DNA of 64,000 nt from Martinezella tropici (GCF_008370325.1 NZ_VNIP01000006.1:1-64000); one strand, 5' to 3'. Shown: positions 16,161 through 26,065, counted from the first letter of the stretch. Numbers and translations are program-made. Notes: generated by a model not told the origin, from the sequence alone.

Positions 16161-17513
16161 TCAATCGGCCGGCAGCGTGATCCTGGCTTCGAAGCCGTCG
16201 GCCTTGCCCGTCGCGGGTGACAGCAGATCGAGATGTCCGCCGATCTGCTCGACGATACGCTCGACGATCGAGAGGCCGAGGCCGGAACCTGCCGCTTTCG
16301 TCTTGCCGCGCCGAAAACGCTTTTTTAGGCCAGCAAGTTCATTTGCGGAAAGCACGGTGCCACCATTGACGACGCGGATGGCGCGATCATCGACCTGGAC
16401 CGTCACGTCGCCGCCGTCCGGGCCATGGATCAACGCATTTTCGATAAGATTGCGCATGACGATTGCAAAGGCGTCGATATCGACATTGCGGATCAATTTC
16501 ACCCTTGCGTCATTTTCCAGCTGGACGCGGCCGGCCGTGGCGCTGTCGCGGTCATAATCGCCGATGACGGTTTCGATGATCGCCACTAGGTCGGCCGGTT
16601 TATCGCCCGCACCGATGCCGGCTTGAGCGCGGGAGAGCTGCAGCAGTTTTTCCGCCAGCCGCCCCAGATTGGAAAGCGATGTCTCGATGCGGCCGGCGCG
16701 GTCTGTCAGAGGTCCCTGCGGCAGTTCGGCGATCAGGCGCTGGGTCTGGGCGAGCGCGCCCGCGATAGGGGTGCGCAGCTCATGAGCGCTGTTGGCGGTG
16801 AATTCCCGCTCGGCTTCGAGGGCCAGGCGCAGGCGGTCGAGCAGCAGATTGACGGAACGCGCAATCGGCTGCAGCTCACGCGGCAGCGTCTCGCTGTCCA
16901 ATGGCGCCATATTGCCACTGTCCTTGGTGGCAATCTGCGATCGCAGTCGGTCGATGGGCCTCAGCGACCGACCGACGACGAAGCCTATGGCGACGATGCT
17001 CGCGGGAATGAGGGCAAGCAGCGGCCAAAGCAATGCAACGCCGCTTTCGCGGGATGCTTCGCGGCGATTCTTGAAGGCATCCGCGACATGGAGGAAGATC
17101 GTGCCGTCAGCCGATGATTCCGTGTATATCCGGTATCGCGGCGTATTGTGGAAGCCGATTTTCAGCGGCACGTCATAGGCCGTTGCCGGGGCATCGTGGG
17201 AGTGCAGGATGACCTTGCCGTTCGCATCCAGTACCTGGTAGGTCAGATATTCGCGGTTCAGCCCCTTGTTGAGTTCTTCCAGGCTTTGCGGGTCACCCGA
17301 ATGGTCGCGATTGGCGAGATCGTCAAGCACCAGGGGCATCAGCCGTTCGGCGGTTTCCTGCAGCGCGCCGTCGAAGGTCTCGGAGAGTTCCTTGTTGACC
17401 ACATAGACGCCGATACCGACTGCAATCAGCCAGAAGACGACGACGGTCCCGGTGAGTGCTGCGATCAGGCGACGGGTTATGCTGGCGCGGCTTGGGCCTT
17501 TCTGCTGCGTCAT
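16161..17513 (-). CDS. Sensor histidine kinase (EnvZ/QseC type)
   Basis: A 450-residue inner-membrane sensor kinase. Transmembrane helices are at about residues 16-40 and 160-182, flanking a periplasmic sensor of about 120 residues. A HAMP-like linker follows. The H-box EFTANSAHELRTPIAG has phospho-accepting H244. The N-box MRNLIENALIHG and G-box GSGLGLSIVERI complete the ATPase domain. It autophosphorylates and passes phosphate to the regulator encoded just upstream, with which it overlaps by ATGA. The stimulus is unknown; the layout resembles TctE/QseC kinases. Confidence 0.92.
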   Translation of the reverse strand: MTQQKGPSRASITRRLIAALTGTVVVFWLIAVGIGVYVVNKELSETFDGALQETAERLMPLVLDDLANRDHSGDPQSLEELNKGLNREYLTYQVLDANGKVILHSHDAPATAYDVPLKIGFHNTPRYRIYTESSADGTIFLHVADAFKNRREASRESGVALLWPLLALIPASIVAIGFVVGRSLRPIDRLRSQIATKDSGNMAPLDSETLPRELQPIARSVNLLLDRLRLALEAEREFTANSAHELRTPIAGALAQTQRLIAELPQGPLTDRAGRIETSLSNLGRLAEKLLQLSRAQAGIGAGDKPADLVAIIETVIGDYDRDSATAGRVQLENDARVKLIRNVDIDAFAIVMRNLIENALIHGPDGGDVTVQVDDRAIRVVNGGTVLSANELAGLKKRFRRGKTKAAGSGLGLSIVERIVEQIGGHLDLLSPATGKADGFEARITLPAD

Positions 17514-18175
17514 CGCTCACCCAGGCAATAGCCGACGCCGCGTGCCGTCCGGATCCGGTCCCTGCCGATCTTCTTGCGCAGACGGCTGACATAGACTTCC
17601 ACCGTATTGCTCTCGATCTCGGAGCCGAAGGCATAGAGGGCTTCCTCTATCTTGTCCTTCGAGACGATGGCGCCGGGCCTTGCAACCAGCAGATCGAGCA
17701 CGGCCCATTCGCGCCCTGTCAGCACTACATCCTTGCCCTCCAGCCGGACACGCCGTTGCGGCTGGTCGATTTCAAGATCGGCAAAGCGAATGGTCGGCTG
17801 CGGGCTGCCGGTATAGCGGCGGGCTACCGCCAGGATACGGGCCGTGAGCTCGCCGAGATTGAACGGCTTGACGAGATAGTCATCGGCGCCGCTGTTCAAT
17901 CCCTCGATGCGGTCGGAAATCTGGTCGCGCGCCGTGAGGATGATGACGGGCGTTTCGTTTGGCCTGCGGCGCAGCCGCTTCAAAAAATCGATGCCGCTGC
18001 CGTCGGGAAGCTGCAGATCCAAAAGGACAAGGCCATACTGCACGGCGCTGGTAACCTCATCGGCATCGGTGAGATTCCTGACCCAGTCGACGGCGTGCGG
18101 GCCTGCCGCGATATGGTCGCGAACCGCGCCGCCGATCGTGTCATCGTCCTCTACCAGAAGAATGCGCACCTGCAC
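17510..18175 (-). CDS. OmpR-family response regulator
   Basis: A 221-residue response regulator. The receiver domain (1-115) has the acidic pocket ED at 9-10, phospho-acceptor D53 (LLDLQLPDGSG) and the conserved lysine in YLVKPF. The C-terminal winged helix (about 125-220) contains the recognition region SNTVEVYVSRLRKKIG and ends GVGYCLG. It is the first gene of the two-component operon and overlaps the kinase gene by four bases. It most resembles QseB/TctD regulators. Targets cannot be inferred from the neighbours. Confidence 0.93.
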   Translation of the reverse strand: MQVRILLVEDDDTIGGAVRDHIAAGPHAVDWVRNLTDADEVTSAVQYGLVLLDLQLPDGSGIDFLKRLRRRPNETPVIILTARDQISDRIEGLNSGADDYLVKPFNLGELTARILAVARRYTGSPQPTIRFADLEIDQPQRRVRLEGKDVVLTGREWAVLDLLVARPGAIVSKDKIEEALYAFGSEIESNTVEVYVSRLRKKIGRDRIRTARGVGYCLGER

Positions 18176-18392
18176 CTCTCAACTATTGAACGCGCTTCAG
18201 TTAATGCCGACGAAGCTATCGGGTCAATAACGGCCGAAATAAGCCACGCCTGGATGCACAGTTCTTCGGGTATCCATCCGCCGAAAACGTTCCCGGTGCC
18301 TATGGACAGACAGGAACGCGATGGTTACTTGTTTGCGCGGAGAACGAAGCGGCCGCAGAATGGTCGCGCAGGCCATTGGAGGATGCTCGGTC

Positions 18393-18848
18393 ATGCTGAA
18401 GGGAATTTCGCCGCTGTTGAATGCTGACGTGCTCTATGCGCTGAAATCGATGGGACATGGCGACATGCTCGTCGTGGTCGATACGAATTTCCCCGCTGAA
18501 GCCATTGCAAGCCAGACGGTTCTGGGCGAGCTGCTGCGCATCGACAACGTGCCGGCTGCCGACGCGGTTGCCGCCATACTGTCGTTGATGCCTCTCGACA
18601 CGTTCATCGACGATGCCGCAACGCGCATGGAAGTGGTTGGTGCGCCTGACGAAGTGCCGCAGGTTCAGCACGAGGTGCAGGCTGCGATCGACAAGGCCGA
18701 AGGCAAGCATTGGCCGCTGACGCCGGTCGAGCGCTACGCCTTCTATGAGCGTGCCAAGGATGCCTACTGCGTCATTCAGACCGGCGAACGCCGCTTCTAT
18801 GGTTGTTTCACCTTGACCAAGGGCGTCATCCCGCCGGAAACTGAGTGA
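18393..18848 (+). CDS. RbsD/FucU family sugar mutarotase
   Basis: A 151-residue RbsD/FucU-family protein that interconverts sugar anomers (fucose mutarotase or ribose pyranase). Conserved blocks are the start MLKGISPLLNADVLYALKSMGHGD, quoted here in parts as LLNADVLYAL and MGHGD (with the active-site histidine), and ERYAFYERAKDAYCVIQTGE near the C-terminus. The ATG at 18393 has GGAGGA about 10 bases upstream; an in-frame ATG at 18321 lacks family similarity. It lies 83 bp before the SorC regulator of the polyol operon and may belong with it. Length fits FucU (about 140-150) better than RbsD. Confidence 0.87.
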   Translation: MLKGISPLLNADVLYALKSMGHGDMLVVVDTNFPAEAIASQTVLGELLRIDNVPAADAVAAILSLMPLDTFIDDAATRMEVVGAPDEVPQVQHEVQAAIDKAEGKHWPLTPVERYAFYERAKDAYCVIQTGERRFYGCFTLTKGVIPPETE

Positions 18849-18931
18849 TCCGGCACGTTCGGTCTGGATCACTTGGTCCGGATCGCGGGCACAGGGCCGA
18901 GGATCGGGCGCTGTTTCGATAAAGGAATGCG

Positions 18932-19885
18932 ATGGCGAGAAAGCTGGATTCCCAGGGGCGGCTTGACGATGCGGCGCGGGCCGGATGGCTCTATTACGTC
19001 GCCGGCCGGACGCAGGACGAGATTGCGGTCGCAATGGGAATCTCCCGCCAGTCGGCGCAGAGGCTGGTATCGCTTGCCGTTGCCGAGCGGCTGATCAAGG
19101 TGCGGCTGGATCATCCGATCGCCGCCTGTCTGGAATATGCCACGGCGCTGAAAGCGAAATTCGGTCTCCGCCATGTCGATGTCGTGCCGGGCGATCCGGA
19201 CAGCACATCATCGACCATCGGCATTGCCGAAGCCGGAGCCGCCGAAATCGAGCGCTGGCTGCGGCGCAGCGATCCGATCGTATTGGCGATCGGCACGGGC
19301 CGCACGCTGAAGGCCGCGGTCGATCAACTGCCGGCCATCGAATGTCTGCAGCACCGGGTGGTGTCGTTGACCGGCAATATCGGCCCGGACGGCTCAGCCG
19401 CCTATTACAACGTCATTTTCAGCATGGCCGACGTCATCAAGGCGCGGCATTTTCCGATGCCGCTGCCGGTGCTGGTATCATCGGCCGAAGAACGCGAACT
19501 CCTGCATGCGCAGGCGCTGGTACGCTCGACGCTGGATATCAGCGCCCAGGCCGACGTGACCTTCGTCGGTATCGGTGAAATGGGCATCGAAGCGCCGCTC
19601 TGCCTCGACGGTTTCCTCGAGAGAGAGGAGATGCTGGCGCTCATGAACCGCGGCGCTGCCGGCGAGATCTGCGGCTGGCTTTTCGATGGCGATGGCAAGC
19701 TTATGCCTGATGATGTCAATGATCGCGTCGCAAGCGCGCCGATACCATCCCGGGACACCTGTTCGGTCATCGGAATCGCCAAGGGAAGACGCAAGTTCGA
19801 GGCGATCAAGGCTGCGGTTGTCGGCCGGCAAATCAACGGTTTGATCACCGACGAGGCAGTTGCTGAATTTTTGCTCAGGGATTGA
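18932..19885 (+). CDS. SorC/DeoR-type sugar-responsive regulator (SmoC-like)
   Basis: A 317-residue SorC-family transcriptional regulator. The N-terminal HTH is at about 20-55 (YVAGRTQDEIAVAMGISRQS with AQRLVSLA). The C-terminal sugar-phosphate-binding domain shows VLAIGTGRTLKAAVDQL, VSLTGNIGPDGSA, DVTFVGIGEMG and GLITDEAVAEFLL. It is encoded immediately upstream of and in line with smoE-F-G-K and mannitol dehydrogenase, so it most likely controls that operon in response to a polyol-derived phosphate. The 145-bp gap before smoE contains a promoter and an inverted repeat. Confidence 0.9.
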   Translation: MARKLDSQGRLDDAARAGWLYYVAGRTQDEIAVAMGISRQSAQRLVSLAVAERLIKVRLDHPIAACLEYATALKAKFGLRHVDVVPGDPDSTSSTIGIAEAGAAEIERWLRRSDPIVLAIGTGRTLKAAVDQLPAIECLQHRVVSLTGNIGPDGSAAYYNVIFSMADVIKARHFPMPLPVLVSSAEERELLHAQALVRSTLDISAQADVTFVGIGEMGIEAPLCLDGFLEREEMLALMNRGAAGEICGWLFDGDGKLMPDDVNDRVASAPIPSRDTCSVIGIAKGRRKFEAIKAAVVGRQINGLITDEAVAEFLLRD

Positions 19886-19952
19886 GCAAAAAATTTTTCC
19901 GTAAAAACAAAGAGATGGGTTGCTTGCTCGGCAATGCAGCAACGAATTCGCA

Positions 19953-19981
19953 TTGACATTTTGTCGCAATAAGCGAGTAAT
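19953..19981 (+). promoter_or_regulatory. Predicted sigma-70 promoter of the polyol ABC operon
   Basis: A consensus -35 box TTGACA (19953-19958) lies 17 bp before AGTAAT (19976-19981), a 4 of 6 match to the -10 consensus, within the gap upstream of smoE. Spacing is ideal. An inverted repeat GAGCA-N7-TGCTC at 19989-20005, just after the predicted start region, is a candidate operator for the SorC regulator. Confidence 0.55.
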
Positions 19982-20030
19982 TGCCCACGAGCAAAGCGAA
20001 TGCTCATTTTTAGTCTTCTGGGAGGAAGAT

Positions 20031-21347
20031 ATGAAATTGAAAACTTTATTGCTGAGCGCCTGCTCGGCGCTGATGTTTGCCGGCCTGGCGTCCGCGGAAA
20101 CCCTTACGATTGCGACGGTCAATAACGGCGACATGGTTCGTATGCAGAAGCTTACGGACGATTTCAAAGCCAAGAACCCCGGTATCGATCTGCAATGGGT
20201 CACGCTTGAAGAAAACGTATTGCGCCAGAAGGTTACGACCGACATCGCTACCAAGGCCGGCCAGTACGACGTGCTGACCATCGGCACCTATGAAGTGCCG
20301 ATCTGGAGCAAGCTCGGCTGGCTCGCGCCGCTCGACAAGCTTTCCGCCGACAAGGACTATGCGGTGGATGACCTTCTCCCGGCCATTCGCAGCGGTCTGA
20401 CCACCGACGGCAAGCTCTATGCAGCACCGTTCTATGGCGAAAGCTCGATGGTGATGTATCGCAAGGACCTGTTCGAGAAGGCCGGCCTGAAGATGCCGGA
20501 CGCCCCGACCTGGGACTTCGTCGCCGATGCAGCCCGCAAGATCACCGACAAGGACCATGAAGTCTACGGCATCTGCCTTCGCGGCAAGGCAGGCTGGGGC
20601 GAGAACATGGCATTCCTGACGGCCATGTCGAATTCGTTCGGTGCCCGCTGGTTCGACGAGAAGTGGAAGGCACAGTTCGACCAGCCGGAATGGAAGGACA
20701 CGCTGAGCTTCTACGTCAAGCTCATGAAGGATGCCGGCCCTCCGGGCGCTTCCTCCAACGGCTTCAACGAAAACCTGGCCCTGTTCCAGTCCGGCAAGTG
20801 CGGCATGTGGATCGACGCGACGGTTGCGGCCTCCTTCGTCTCCGATCCGAAGGACTCGAAGGTCGCCGACAAGGTCGGCTTCGCTTTGGCGCCGGATAAG
20901 GGCCTCGGCAAGCGCGGCAACTGGCTCTGGGCATGGAACCTCGCCATCCCGGCTTCCTCGAAGAAGACCGAAGCCGCGGAGAAGTTCATTTCCTGGGCCA
21001 CCAGCAAGGAATACACCAACCTTGTGGCACAGAAGGAAGGCTGGCTGAACGCACCTCCCGGCACCCGCACGTCGCTCTACTCGAATGCGGACTACCAGAA
21101 GGCAGCGCCTTTCGCGAAGATGACGCTCGACTCGATCAACTCGGCTGATCCGACGCATCCGACCGTCAAGCCCGTTCCCTATGTCGGCGTCCAGTTCGTC
21201 GCCATCCCCGAATTCCAGGGCATCGGCACGGCTGTCGGCCAGCAGTTCTCGGCCGCTCTTGCCGGCCAGATCTCGGTCGATCAGGCGCTCAAGGCTGCCC
21301 AGCAGCTGACGGAACGCGAAATGAAGAAGGCCGGCTATCCGAAGTAA
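20031..21347 (+). CDS. smoE: Sorbitol/mannitol ABC transporter substrate-binding protein
   Basis: A 438-residue CUT1-family periplasmic binding protein for polyols (sorbitol/mannitol, possibly arabitol). The signal peptide is at residues 1-23 (MKLKTLLLSACSALMFAG, cleaved after ASA). The mature protein begins ETLTIATVNNGDMVRMQKL and keeps the SmoE-type pattern throughout (WGENMAFLTAMSNSFGARWF, GKCGMWIDATVAAS, GNWLWAWNLAIP). GGAGGAAGAT directly precedes the ATG at 20031. It is the first gene of smoE-F-G-K-mtlK and is followed by a strong stem-loop that probably raises its expression above that of the permeases. Confidence 0.92.
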   Translation: MKLKTLLLSACSALMFAGLASAETLTIATVNNGDMVRMQKLTDDFKAKNPGIDLQWVTLEENVLRQKVTTDIATKAGQYDVLTIGTYEVPIWSKLGWLAPLDKLSADKDYAVDDLLPAIRSGLTTDGKLYAAPFYGESSMVMYRKDLFEKAGLKMPDAPTWDFVADAARKITDKDHEVYGICLRGKAGWGENMAFLTAMSNSFGARWFDEKWKAQFDQPEWKDTLSFYVKLMKDAGPPGASSNGFNENLALFQSGKCGMWIDATVAASFVSDPKDSKVADKVGFALAPDKGLGKRGNWLWAWNLAIPASSKKTEAAEKFISWATSKEYTNLVAQKEGWLNAPPGTRTSLYSNADYQKAAPFAKMTLDSINSADPTHPTVKPVPYVGVQFVAIPEFQGIGTAVGQQFSAALAGQISVDQALKAAQQLTEREMKKAGYPK

Positions 21348-21363
21348 GAGCCTTCGAAGCTAA

Positions 21364-21397
21364 GGAAAGCAGTGCACCCTCTCGAGCACTGCTTTCC
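21364..21397 (+). terminator. Intercistronic stem-loop after smoE
   Basis: A perfect 12-bp stem (GGAAAGCAGTGC with GCACTGCTTTCC) and a 10-nt loop, 17 bp after the smoE stop. A short pyrimidine tract, not a long T run, follows. It is best read as an mRNA-stabilising or partial-termination element giving more binding protein than permease. Confidence 0.75.
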
Positions 21398-21399
21398 CC

Positions 21400-21512
21400 T
21401 AGAGCCGGATGATTTTAGGTTGAACGACCCAAAATCAGAATCCGCTCTAGGACTAAATTGGCAGAGCATGATGTCGACCGAAAACCGCTTACACTTTTCG
21501 GCATCATGCTCT
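21400..21512. repeat. RIME-like intergenic palindromic element
   Basis: Two adjacent hairpins. The first runs from AGAGCCGGAT to ATCCGCTCT (about 21401-21448). The second runs from AGAGCATGATG to CATCATGCTCT (21463-21512), with GAAAACCGCTTACACTTTTC inside. The sequence type is the Rhizobium-specific intergenic mosaic element found many times in rhizobial genomes. It lies between smoE and smoF within the operon. Confidence 0.75.
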
Positions 21513-21606
21513 AGGCCGCCGAGCGCCGAACTGCCCTTGGCGGCCCTTTTTGTTTCAGCCGGTCCGCGGCCATCCCCTCCTTTTAAAAGATAGGTCGGTA
21601 CTTGCC

Positions 21607-22479
21607 ATGGCAACGTTGCACACCCGTTCCACCGCACGCGTCATGATGGCGCCTTCAGTTCTGCTCCTCTTCGCGTGGATGATCGTCCCGCTCGTGATGA
21701 CGATCTATTTCTCGACGCTGAACTACAATCTGCTGAATCCCGGCACGCATGATTTCATCGGCTGGCTCAACTACGAATATTTCATCAGCGACCCGGCCTT
21801 CCTGAGCTCTCTGATCGTGACGCTACTGCTTGTCGGCGGTGCGTTGCTCATTACCGTCATCGGCGGCATTGCGCTGGCGCTCCTTCTTGATCAGCCGATC
21901 TTCGGCCAAGGCATCGTGCGCATGCTGGTGCTTGCGCCCTTCTTCGTGATGCCGACGGTCGCCGCCCTCATCTGGAAGCACATGTTCATGAACCCGGTGA
22001 ACGGGCTCCTGGCGCATCTGTTCAAATTTTTCGGGCTTGATCCGCTGACCTGGCTGGAGATGGTTCCGCTGCTGTCGATCATCATCATCATCGCTTGGCA
22101 ATGGCTGCCTTTCGCGACGCTCATCCTGCTGACCGCCTTGCAGTCGCTGGATGAGGAGCAGAAGGAAGCCGCCGAGATGGATGGCGCCGGGCCGGTTTCG
22201 AAGTTCATCTACATCATCCTGCCGCATCTGGCCCGCGCGATCACCGTCGTGATCCTGATCGAGACGATCTTCATGCTGTCGGCCTTCGCCGAGATCCTCG
22301 TCACCACCAATGGAGGTCCCGGAACGGCGACGACGAACCTCACTTACCTCGTCTATTCGCAGATCGTTCTGTCGCAGGACGTCGGTGGCGCATCCGCGGG
22401 CGGCATCATCGCCGTCATCCTCGCCAATATCGTCGCGATCTTCCTGATGCGCGCAGTCGGCAAGAATCTGGAGGCTTGA
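21607..22479 (+). CDS. smoF: Polyol ABC transporter permease
   Basis: A 290-residue CUT1 permease with six predicted transmembrane helices, the first at about residues 14-35 (APSVLLLFAWMIVPLVMTIY). The EAA loop that contacts the ATPase is EAAEMDGAGPVSKFIYIILP at about residues 196-215. It forms the membrane channel with SmoG for sorbitol/mannitol uptake. The ATG at 21607 fits the family start; the upstream ATG at 21550 adds a polar tail. One base separates its stop from the smoG start. Confidence 0.92.
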   Translation: MATLHTRSTARVMMAPSVLLLFAWMIVPLVMTIYFSTLNYNLLNPGTHDFIGWLNYEYFISDPAFLSSLIVTLLLVGGALLITVIGGIALALLLDQPIFGQGIVRMLVLAPFFVMPTVAALIWKHMFMNPVNGLLAHLFKFFGLDPLTWLEMVPLLSIIIIIAWQWLPFATLILLTALQSLDEEQKEAAEMDGAGPVSKFIYIILPHLARAITVVILIETIFMLSAFAEILVTTNGGPGTATTNLTYLVYSQIVLSQDVGGASAGGIIAVILANIVAIFLMRAVGKNLEA

Positions 22480-22480
22480 G

Positions 22481-23323
22481 ATGGCACGCAAGATCAGCAC
22501 ACAACGCAAGATCGTCGTATCGATCGCCGCCTGGATCGTGGCGCTCCTCATTTTCTTCCCGATCCTGTGGACGATCCTGACGAGCTTCAAGACGGAAGGC
22601 GATGCGATTGCCTCGCCGCCGCAGTTCCTCTTCTTCCACTGGACGCTGGAGAATTATTTCGAGGTGCAGTCGCGCTCGGATTACTTCCTCCACTTCGGCA
22701 ACTCGGTCATCATCGCCTTCGGTTCGACCATTCTCGGCCTGCTCGTCGCGGTGCCGGCCGCGTGGGCCATGGCTTTCTCGCCGACCAAGCGGACCAAGGA
22801 TGTCCTGATGTGGATGCTGTCGACGAAGATGATGCCGCCGGTCGGCGCCTTCATCCCGATCTATCTGCTGTTCCAGAGCTTCGGTCTCTTAAACAACCAG
22901 TTCGCCAGCCGGCTGGGCATGGTGATCGTCCTCATGCTCATCAACCTGCCGATCATCGTCTGGATGCTCTATACCTACTTCAAGGAAATCCCTGGCGAAA
23001 TCCTCGAAGCGGCCCGCATGGACGGTGCGACGCTGGCAAAAGAGATCATCTACGTCCTGACGCCGATGGCGATCCCCGGCCTTGCCTCGACGATGTTGCT
23101 CAACATCATCCTCGCCTGGAACGAGGCCTTCTGGACGCTCAATCTCTCTGCCGTCGACGCGGCGCCGCTGAGCACCTTCATCGCCTCCTACTCCAGTCCG
23201 GAAGGCCTGTTCTATGCCAAGCTTTCGGCGGCATCGACCATGGCGATCGCTCCGATCCTGATCCTCGGCTGGTTCAGCCAGAAACAACTCGTTCGCGGCC
23301 TCACCTTCGGCGCGGTTAAGTAA
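22481..23323 (+). CDS. smoG: Polyol ABC transporter permease
   Basis: A 280-residue CUT1 permease, partner of SmoF. Six transmembrane helices are predicted, the first at about 12-32 ([20 protein letters not shown]). The EAA loop is [20 protein letters not shown]. The C-terminus [16 protein letters not shown] is typical of the second CUT1 permease. It directly follows smoF and precedes smoK by 11 bp, in one operon. Confidence 0.93.
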   Translation: MARKISTQRKIVVSIAAWIVALLIFFPILWTILTSFKTEGDAIASPPQFLFFHWTLENYFEVQSRSDYFLHFGNSVIIAFGSTILGLLVAVPAAWAMAFSPTKRTKDVLMWMLSTKMMPPVGAFIPIYLLFQSFGLLNNQFASRLGMVIVLMLINLPIIVWMLYTYFKEIPGEILEAARMDGATLAKEIIYVLTPMAIPGLASTMLLNIILAWNEAFWTLNLSAVDAAPLSTFIASYSSPEGLFYAKLSAASTMAIAPILILGWFSQKQLVRGLTFGAVK

Positions 23324-23334
23324 GGAAGACAAGC

Positions 23335-24333
23335 ATGGGTAGCATTGTTCTCAGACAAGTTTCCAAGGTCTTCGGCGAAGCCAAGGTCATCCCTTCCATC
23401 GACCTCGAGATCGATAATGGCGAGTTCGTCGTGTTCGTCGGCCCGTCCGGCTGCGGCAAGTCCACGCTGCTGCGGCTGATCGCCGGCCTCGAAGACGTCT
23501 CCGGCGGCCAGATCCTCATCGATGGCAAGGACGGCACCAATCTGAAGCCGTCCGACCGCGGGCTTGCCATGGTGTTCCAGTCCTACGCGCTCTATCCGCA
23601 TATGAGCGTGCGCAAGAACATCGCCTTTCCGCTGAAGATGGCGAACATGCCGCAGGCGGAGATCGACAAGAAGGTCGCGGATGCCGCGCGCGTCCTCAAC
23701 CTGACTGATTATCTGGAGCGCAAGCCGCGTCAGCTTTCCGGCGGCCAGCGCCAGCGCGTCGCCATCGGCCGCGCCATCGTGCGCCAGCCGGCCGCCTTCC
23801 TCTTCGACGAGCCCTTGTCGAACCTGGACGCGGCACTGCGCGTCAACATGCGCCTCGAGATCAGCGAGTTGCATCAGCAGTTGAAGACGACGATGGTCTA
23901 TGTGACGCACGATCAGGTGGAAGCCATGACCATGGCCGACAAGATCGTCGTGCTCAACCGAGGCAATATCGAGCAGGTGGGCTCGCCGCTGGAGCTCTAT
24001 CGCAGCCCGCGCAACCTCTTCGTCGCCGGCTTCATCGGCTCGCCGAAGATGAATTTCGTCAAGGGTGCCTATGCCCAGAGCCTTGGCGGCGATACGATCG
24101 GCGTTCGTCCTGAGCATGTCGTGTTGTCGACCAGCTCGGGCGATTGGCAGGGCAAGGTGCTCGTGGCGGAGCATCTCGGCTCCGACACCTTCCTGCATAT
24201 CGAAGTCGAGGGAATCGGTACGGTGACGGCACGCGGTTCGGGCGATTTTCCGGCCCGGGCTGGCGATACCGTCTACCTGACGCCTGACAAGGCACATATT
24301 CACCGGTTCAACGCCGAGGGGCTGTCGATCTGA
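23335..24333 (+). CDS. smoK: Polyol ABC transporter ATP-binding protein
   Basis: A 332-residue CUT1 ATPase of the MalK/UgpC type. Walker [10 protein letters not shown] is at residues 36-44, the Q-loop follows in [11 protein letters not shown], the signature is LSGGQRQRV, and Walker B is [11 protein letters not shown] with the switch histidine in VTHDQVEAM. The C-terminal TOBE regulatory domain (about 240-332) is shorter than in MalK. It energises uptake through SmoF/SmoG. Confidence 0.94.
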   Translation: MGSIVLRQVSKVFGEAKVIPSIDLEIDNGEFVVFVGPSGCGKSTLLRLIAGLEDVSGGQILIDGKDGTNLKPSDRGLAMVFQSYALYPHMSVRKNIAFPLKMANMPQAEIDKKVADAARVLNLTDYLERKPRQLSGGQRQRVAIGRAIVRQPAAFLFDEPLSNLDAALRVNMRLEISELHQQLKTTMVYVTHDQVEAMTMADKIVVLNRGNIEQVGSPLELYRSPRNLFVAGFIGSPKMNFVKGAYAQSLGGDTIGVRPEHVVLSTSSGDWQGKVLVAEHLGSDTFLHIEVEGIGTVTARGSGDFPARAGDTVYLTPDKAHIHRFNAEGLSI

Positions 24334-24485
24334 GCCAAAAGCCGAGGCCGTGTGCGCTTGAGCGGGCACGGCCAGTGCATTTCGCCGGTCCGGATCCATC
24401 GATTTCCGCGGACGGGCAAGCATACCAGCCGGTGCGCTCATCCCAAGCCGTCCGGCGCCAGAGACCCTTCAGAAGGACGAGAGAC

Positions 24486-25967
24486 ATGACGTGCAAATTA
24501 TCGCTCGCAACTCTTCAGCAGGCGGCTGCGAAGGCGGCCATTCCTGCTTACGATCCGAAATCGCTTTCGGCGGGCATCGTGCATTTCGGTGTCGGCAATT
24601 TCCATCGCGCCCATCAAGCCGTTTATCTCGACGATCTTTTCAATGCCGGAGAAGCCCATGACTGGGCGATCATCGGCGCTGGCGTGCTGCCGTCCGATGC
24701 GGCCATGCGGGAAAAGCTCGCAGCCCAAGATTTTCTGACGACCGTCGTCGAGCAGGACAATAATCGCACGGCTGCGCGCGTGACCGCGCCCATGATCGAC
24801 ATCCTGCCGGTCGGCGACGCCAAGGCTATCATCGCCAAGCTTGCCGACCCGACGATCCGCATCGTTTCGATGACGATCACCGAAGGCGGCTACTTCATCG
24901 ATGCCTCCGGCAAGTTCAACCCCGCTCATCCGGCGATATCAGCCGACGGGAAGAACCCGGATGCCCCGAACACAGTGTTCGGCCTGATCGTGGCCGGCCT
25001 CAAGGTGCGTCGCGCCGCCGGCCTGCAGCCCTTCACCGTCATGTCCTGCGACAACATCCCCCACAATGGCGGCGTCACCAAAGCCGCCGTCGTCGGTACG
25101 GCGAAGCTTTCCGATCCGGCCTTTGCCGACTGGATCGCCGCGAACGTCGCCTTCCCGAACGGCATGGTCGACCGCATCACGCCGGCGACTGGCGCGCGCG
25201 AAATCGACCTGCTGAAAGAAGTCTTCGATATCGAGGACAACTGGCCCGTCTATTGCGAAGAGTTCAAGCAATGGGTGCTGGAAGACAACTTCCCCGCAGG
25301 GCGCCCGGCGCTGGAAAAGGTCGGCGTGACCTTCGTGCCCGACGTGACGCCCTATGAGCACATGAAGATCCGCATTCTCAACGGGGGCCATGCGGCGATT
25401 GCCTATCCGGCGGCGCTGATGGATATTCACTTCGTGCATGAAGCCATGGAAGAGCCGCTGATCCGTGCCTTCCTCGCCAAGCTCGAAAATGACGAGATCA
25501 TCCCTGTCATCCCGCCGGTGCCAAACACCGTGCTTGCCGACTACTTCAAGCTGATCGAGCGCCGCTTCGCCAATCCGAAGATCGCCGACACCATTCCGCG
25601 CCTGGCGCAGGACGGCTCCAACCGCCAGCCGAAGTTCATCCTGCCATCCACGGCCGATCGCCTCCGCCGCAACGAGGATATCGTCGGGCTTGCACTCGTT
25701 TCCGCCCTCTGGTGCCGCTATTTCGCCGGCAAGAGCGACAGCGGCAAGGAGATCGTCTTCAACGATGCCAGCGCGGATCGGCTGCATGAAGCAGCTCTCA
25801 AGGCAAAGGACGATCCGAATGCCTTCCTAGTCTTCGATGATATTTTCGGCGATGTCGCCAAATCCGATCTCTTCCGCAAGCGCTTCGCGCATGCACTGAA
25901 AACGCTGTGGGAAAAGGGTACCCGCGTCACCCTGCAGCTATACTTGGACAACAAACTCGCGGAATAA
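24486..25967 (+). CDS. mtlK: Mannitol 2-dehydrogenase
   Basis: A 493-residue NAD-dependent polyol dehydrogenase of the long-chain mannitol dehydrogenase family. It oxidises D-mannitol to D-fructose and often D-arabitol or sorbitol as well. The nucleotide-binding domain starts with GIVHFGVGNFHRAHQAVYLD. The catalytic region is MKIRILNGGHAAIAYPA, with the lysine and histidine of this family. The cofactor/substrate linker TITEGGYFID and CDNIPHNGG are also conserved. The ATG at 24486 lies after AGAAGGACGAGAG. It follows smoK by about 150 bp and is closed by a terminator. Confidence 0.94.
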   Translation: MTCKLSLATLQQAAAKAAIPAYDPKSLSAGIVHFGVGNFHRAHQAVYLDDLFNAGEAHDWAIIGAGVLPSDAAMREKLAAQDFLTTVVEQDNNRTAARVTAPMIDILPVGDAKAIIAKLADPTIRIVSMTITEGGYFIDASGKFNPAHPAISADGKNPDAPNTVFGLIVAGLKVRRAAGLQPFTVMSCDNIPHNGGVTKAAVVGTAKLSDPAFADWIAANVAFPNGMVDRITPATGAREIDLLKEVFDIEDNWPVYCEEFKQWVLEDNFPAGRPALEKVGVTFVPDVTPYEHMKIRILNGGHAAIAYPAALMDIHFVHEAMEEPLIRAFLAKLENDEIIPVIPPVPNTVLADYFKLIERRFANPKIADTIPRLAQDGSNRQPKFILPSTADRLRRNEDIVGLALVSALWCRYFAGKSDSGKEIVFNDASADRLHEAALKAKDDPNAFLVFDDIFGDVAKSDLFRKRFAHALKTLWEKGTRVTLQLYLDNKLAE

Positions 25968-25975
25968 CTTTCAAG

Positions 25976-26005
25976 CGGCCGGACTTCTCCTGTTCCGGCC
26001 GTTTT
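25976..26005 (+). terminator. Rho-independent terminator after mtlK
   Basis: An 8-bp GC-rich stem CGGCCGGA / TCCGGCCG with a 10-nt loop and a TTTT tract, 8 bp after the mtlK stop. It probably ends or attenuates the smo transcript before the HAD gene. Confidence 0.8.
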
Positions 26006-26065
26006 CCATTGTCGTGTCGGGTTTCTGGCTGGCGGGACAGCAACAGAATTCAGGTTGGATCTGTG

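Noticed and set aside
15157..16557. Long plus-strand frame opposite the ROK kinase and the 3' end of the kinase sensor gene
   Set aside because: Shadow of conserved minus-strand genes; no ribosome binding site or recognisable motif.
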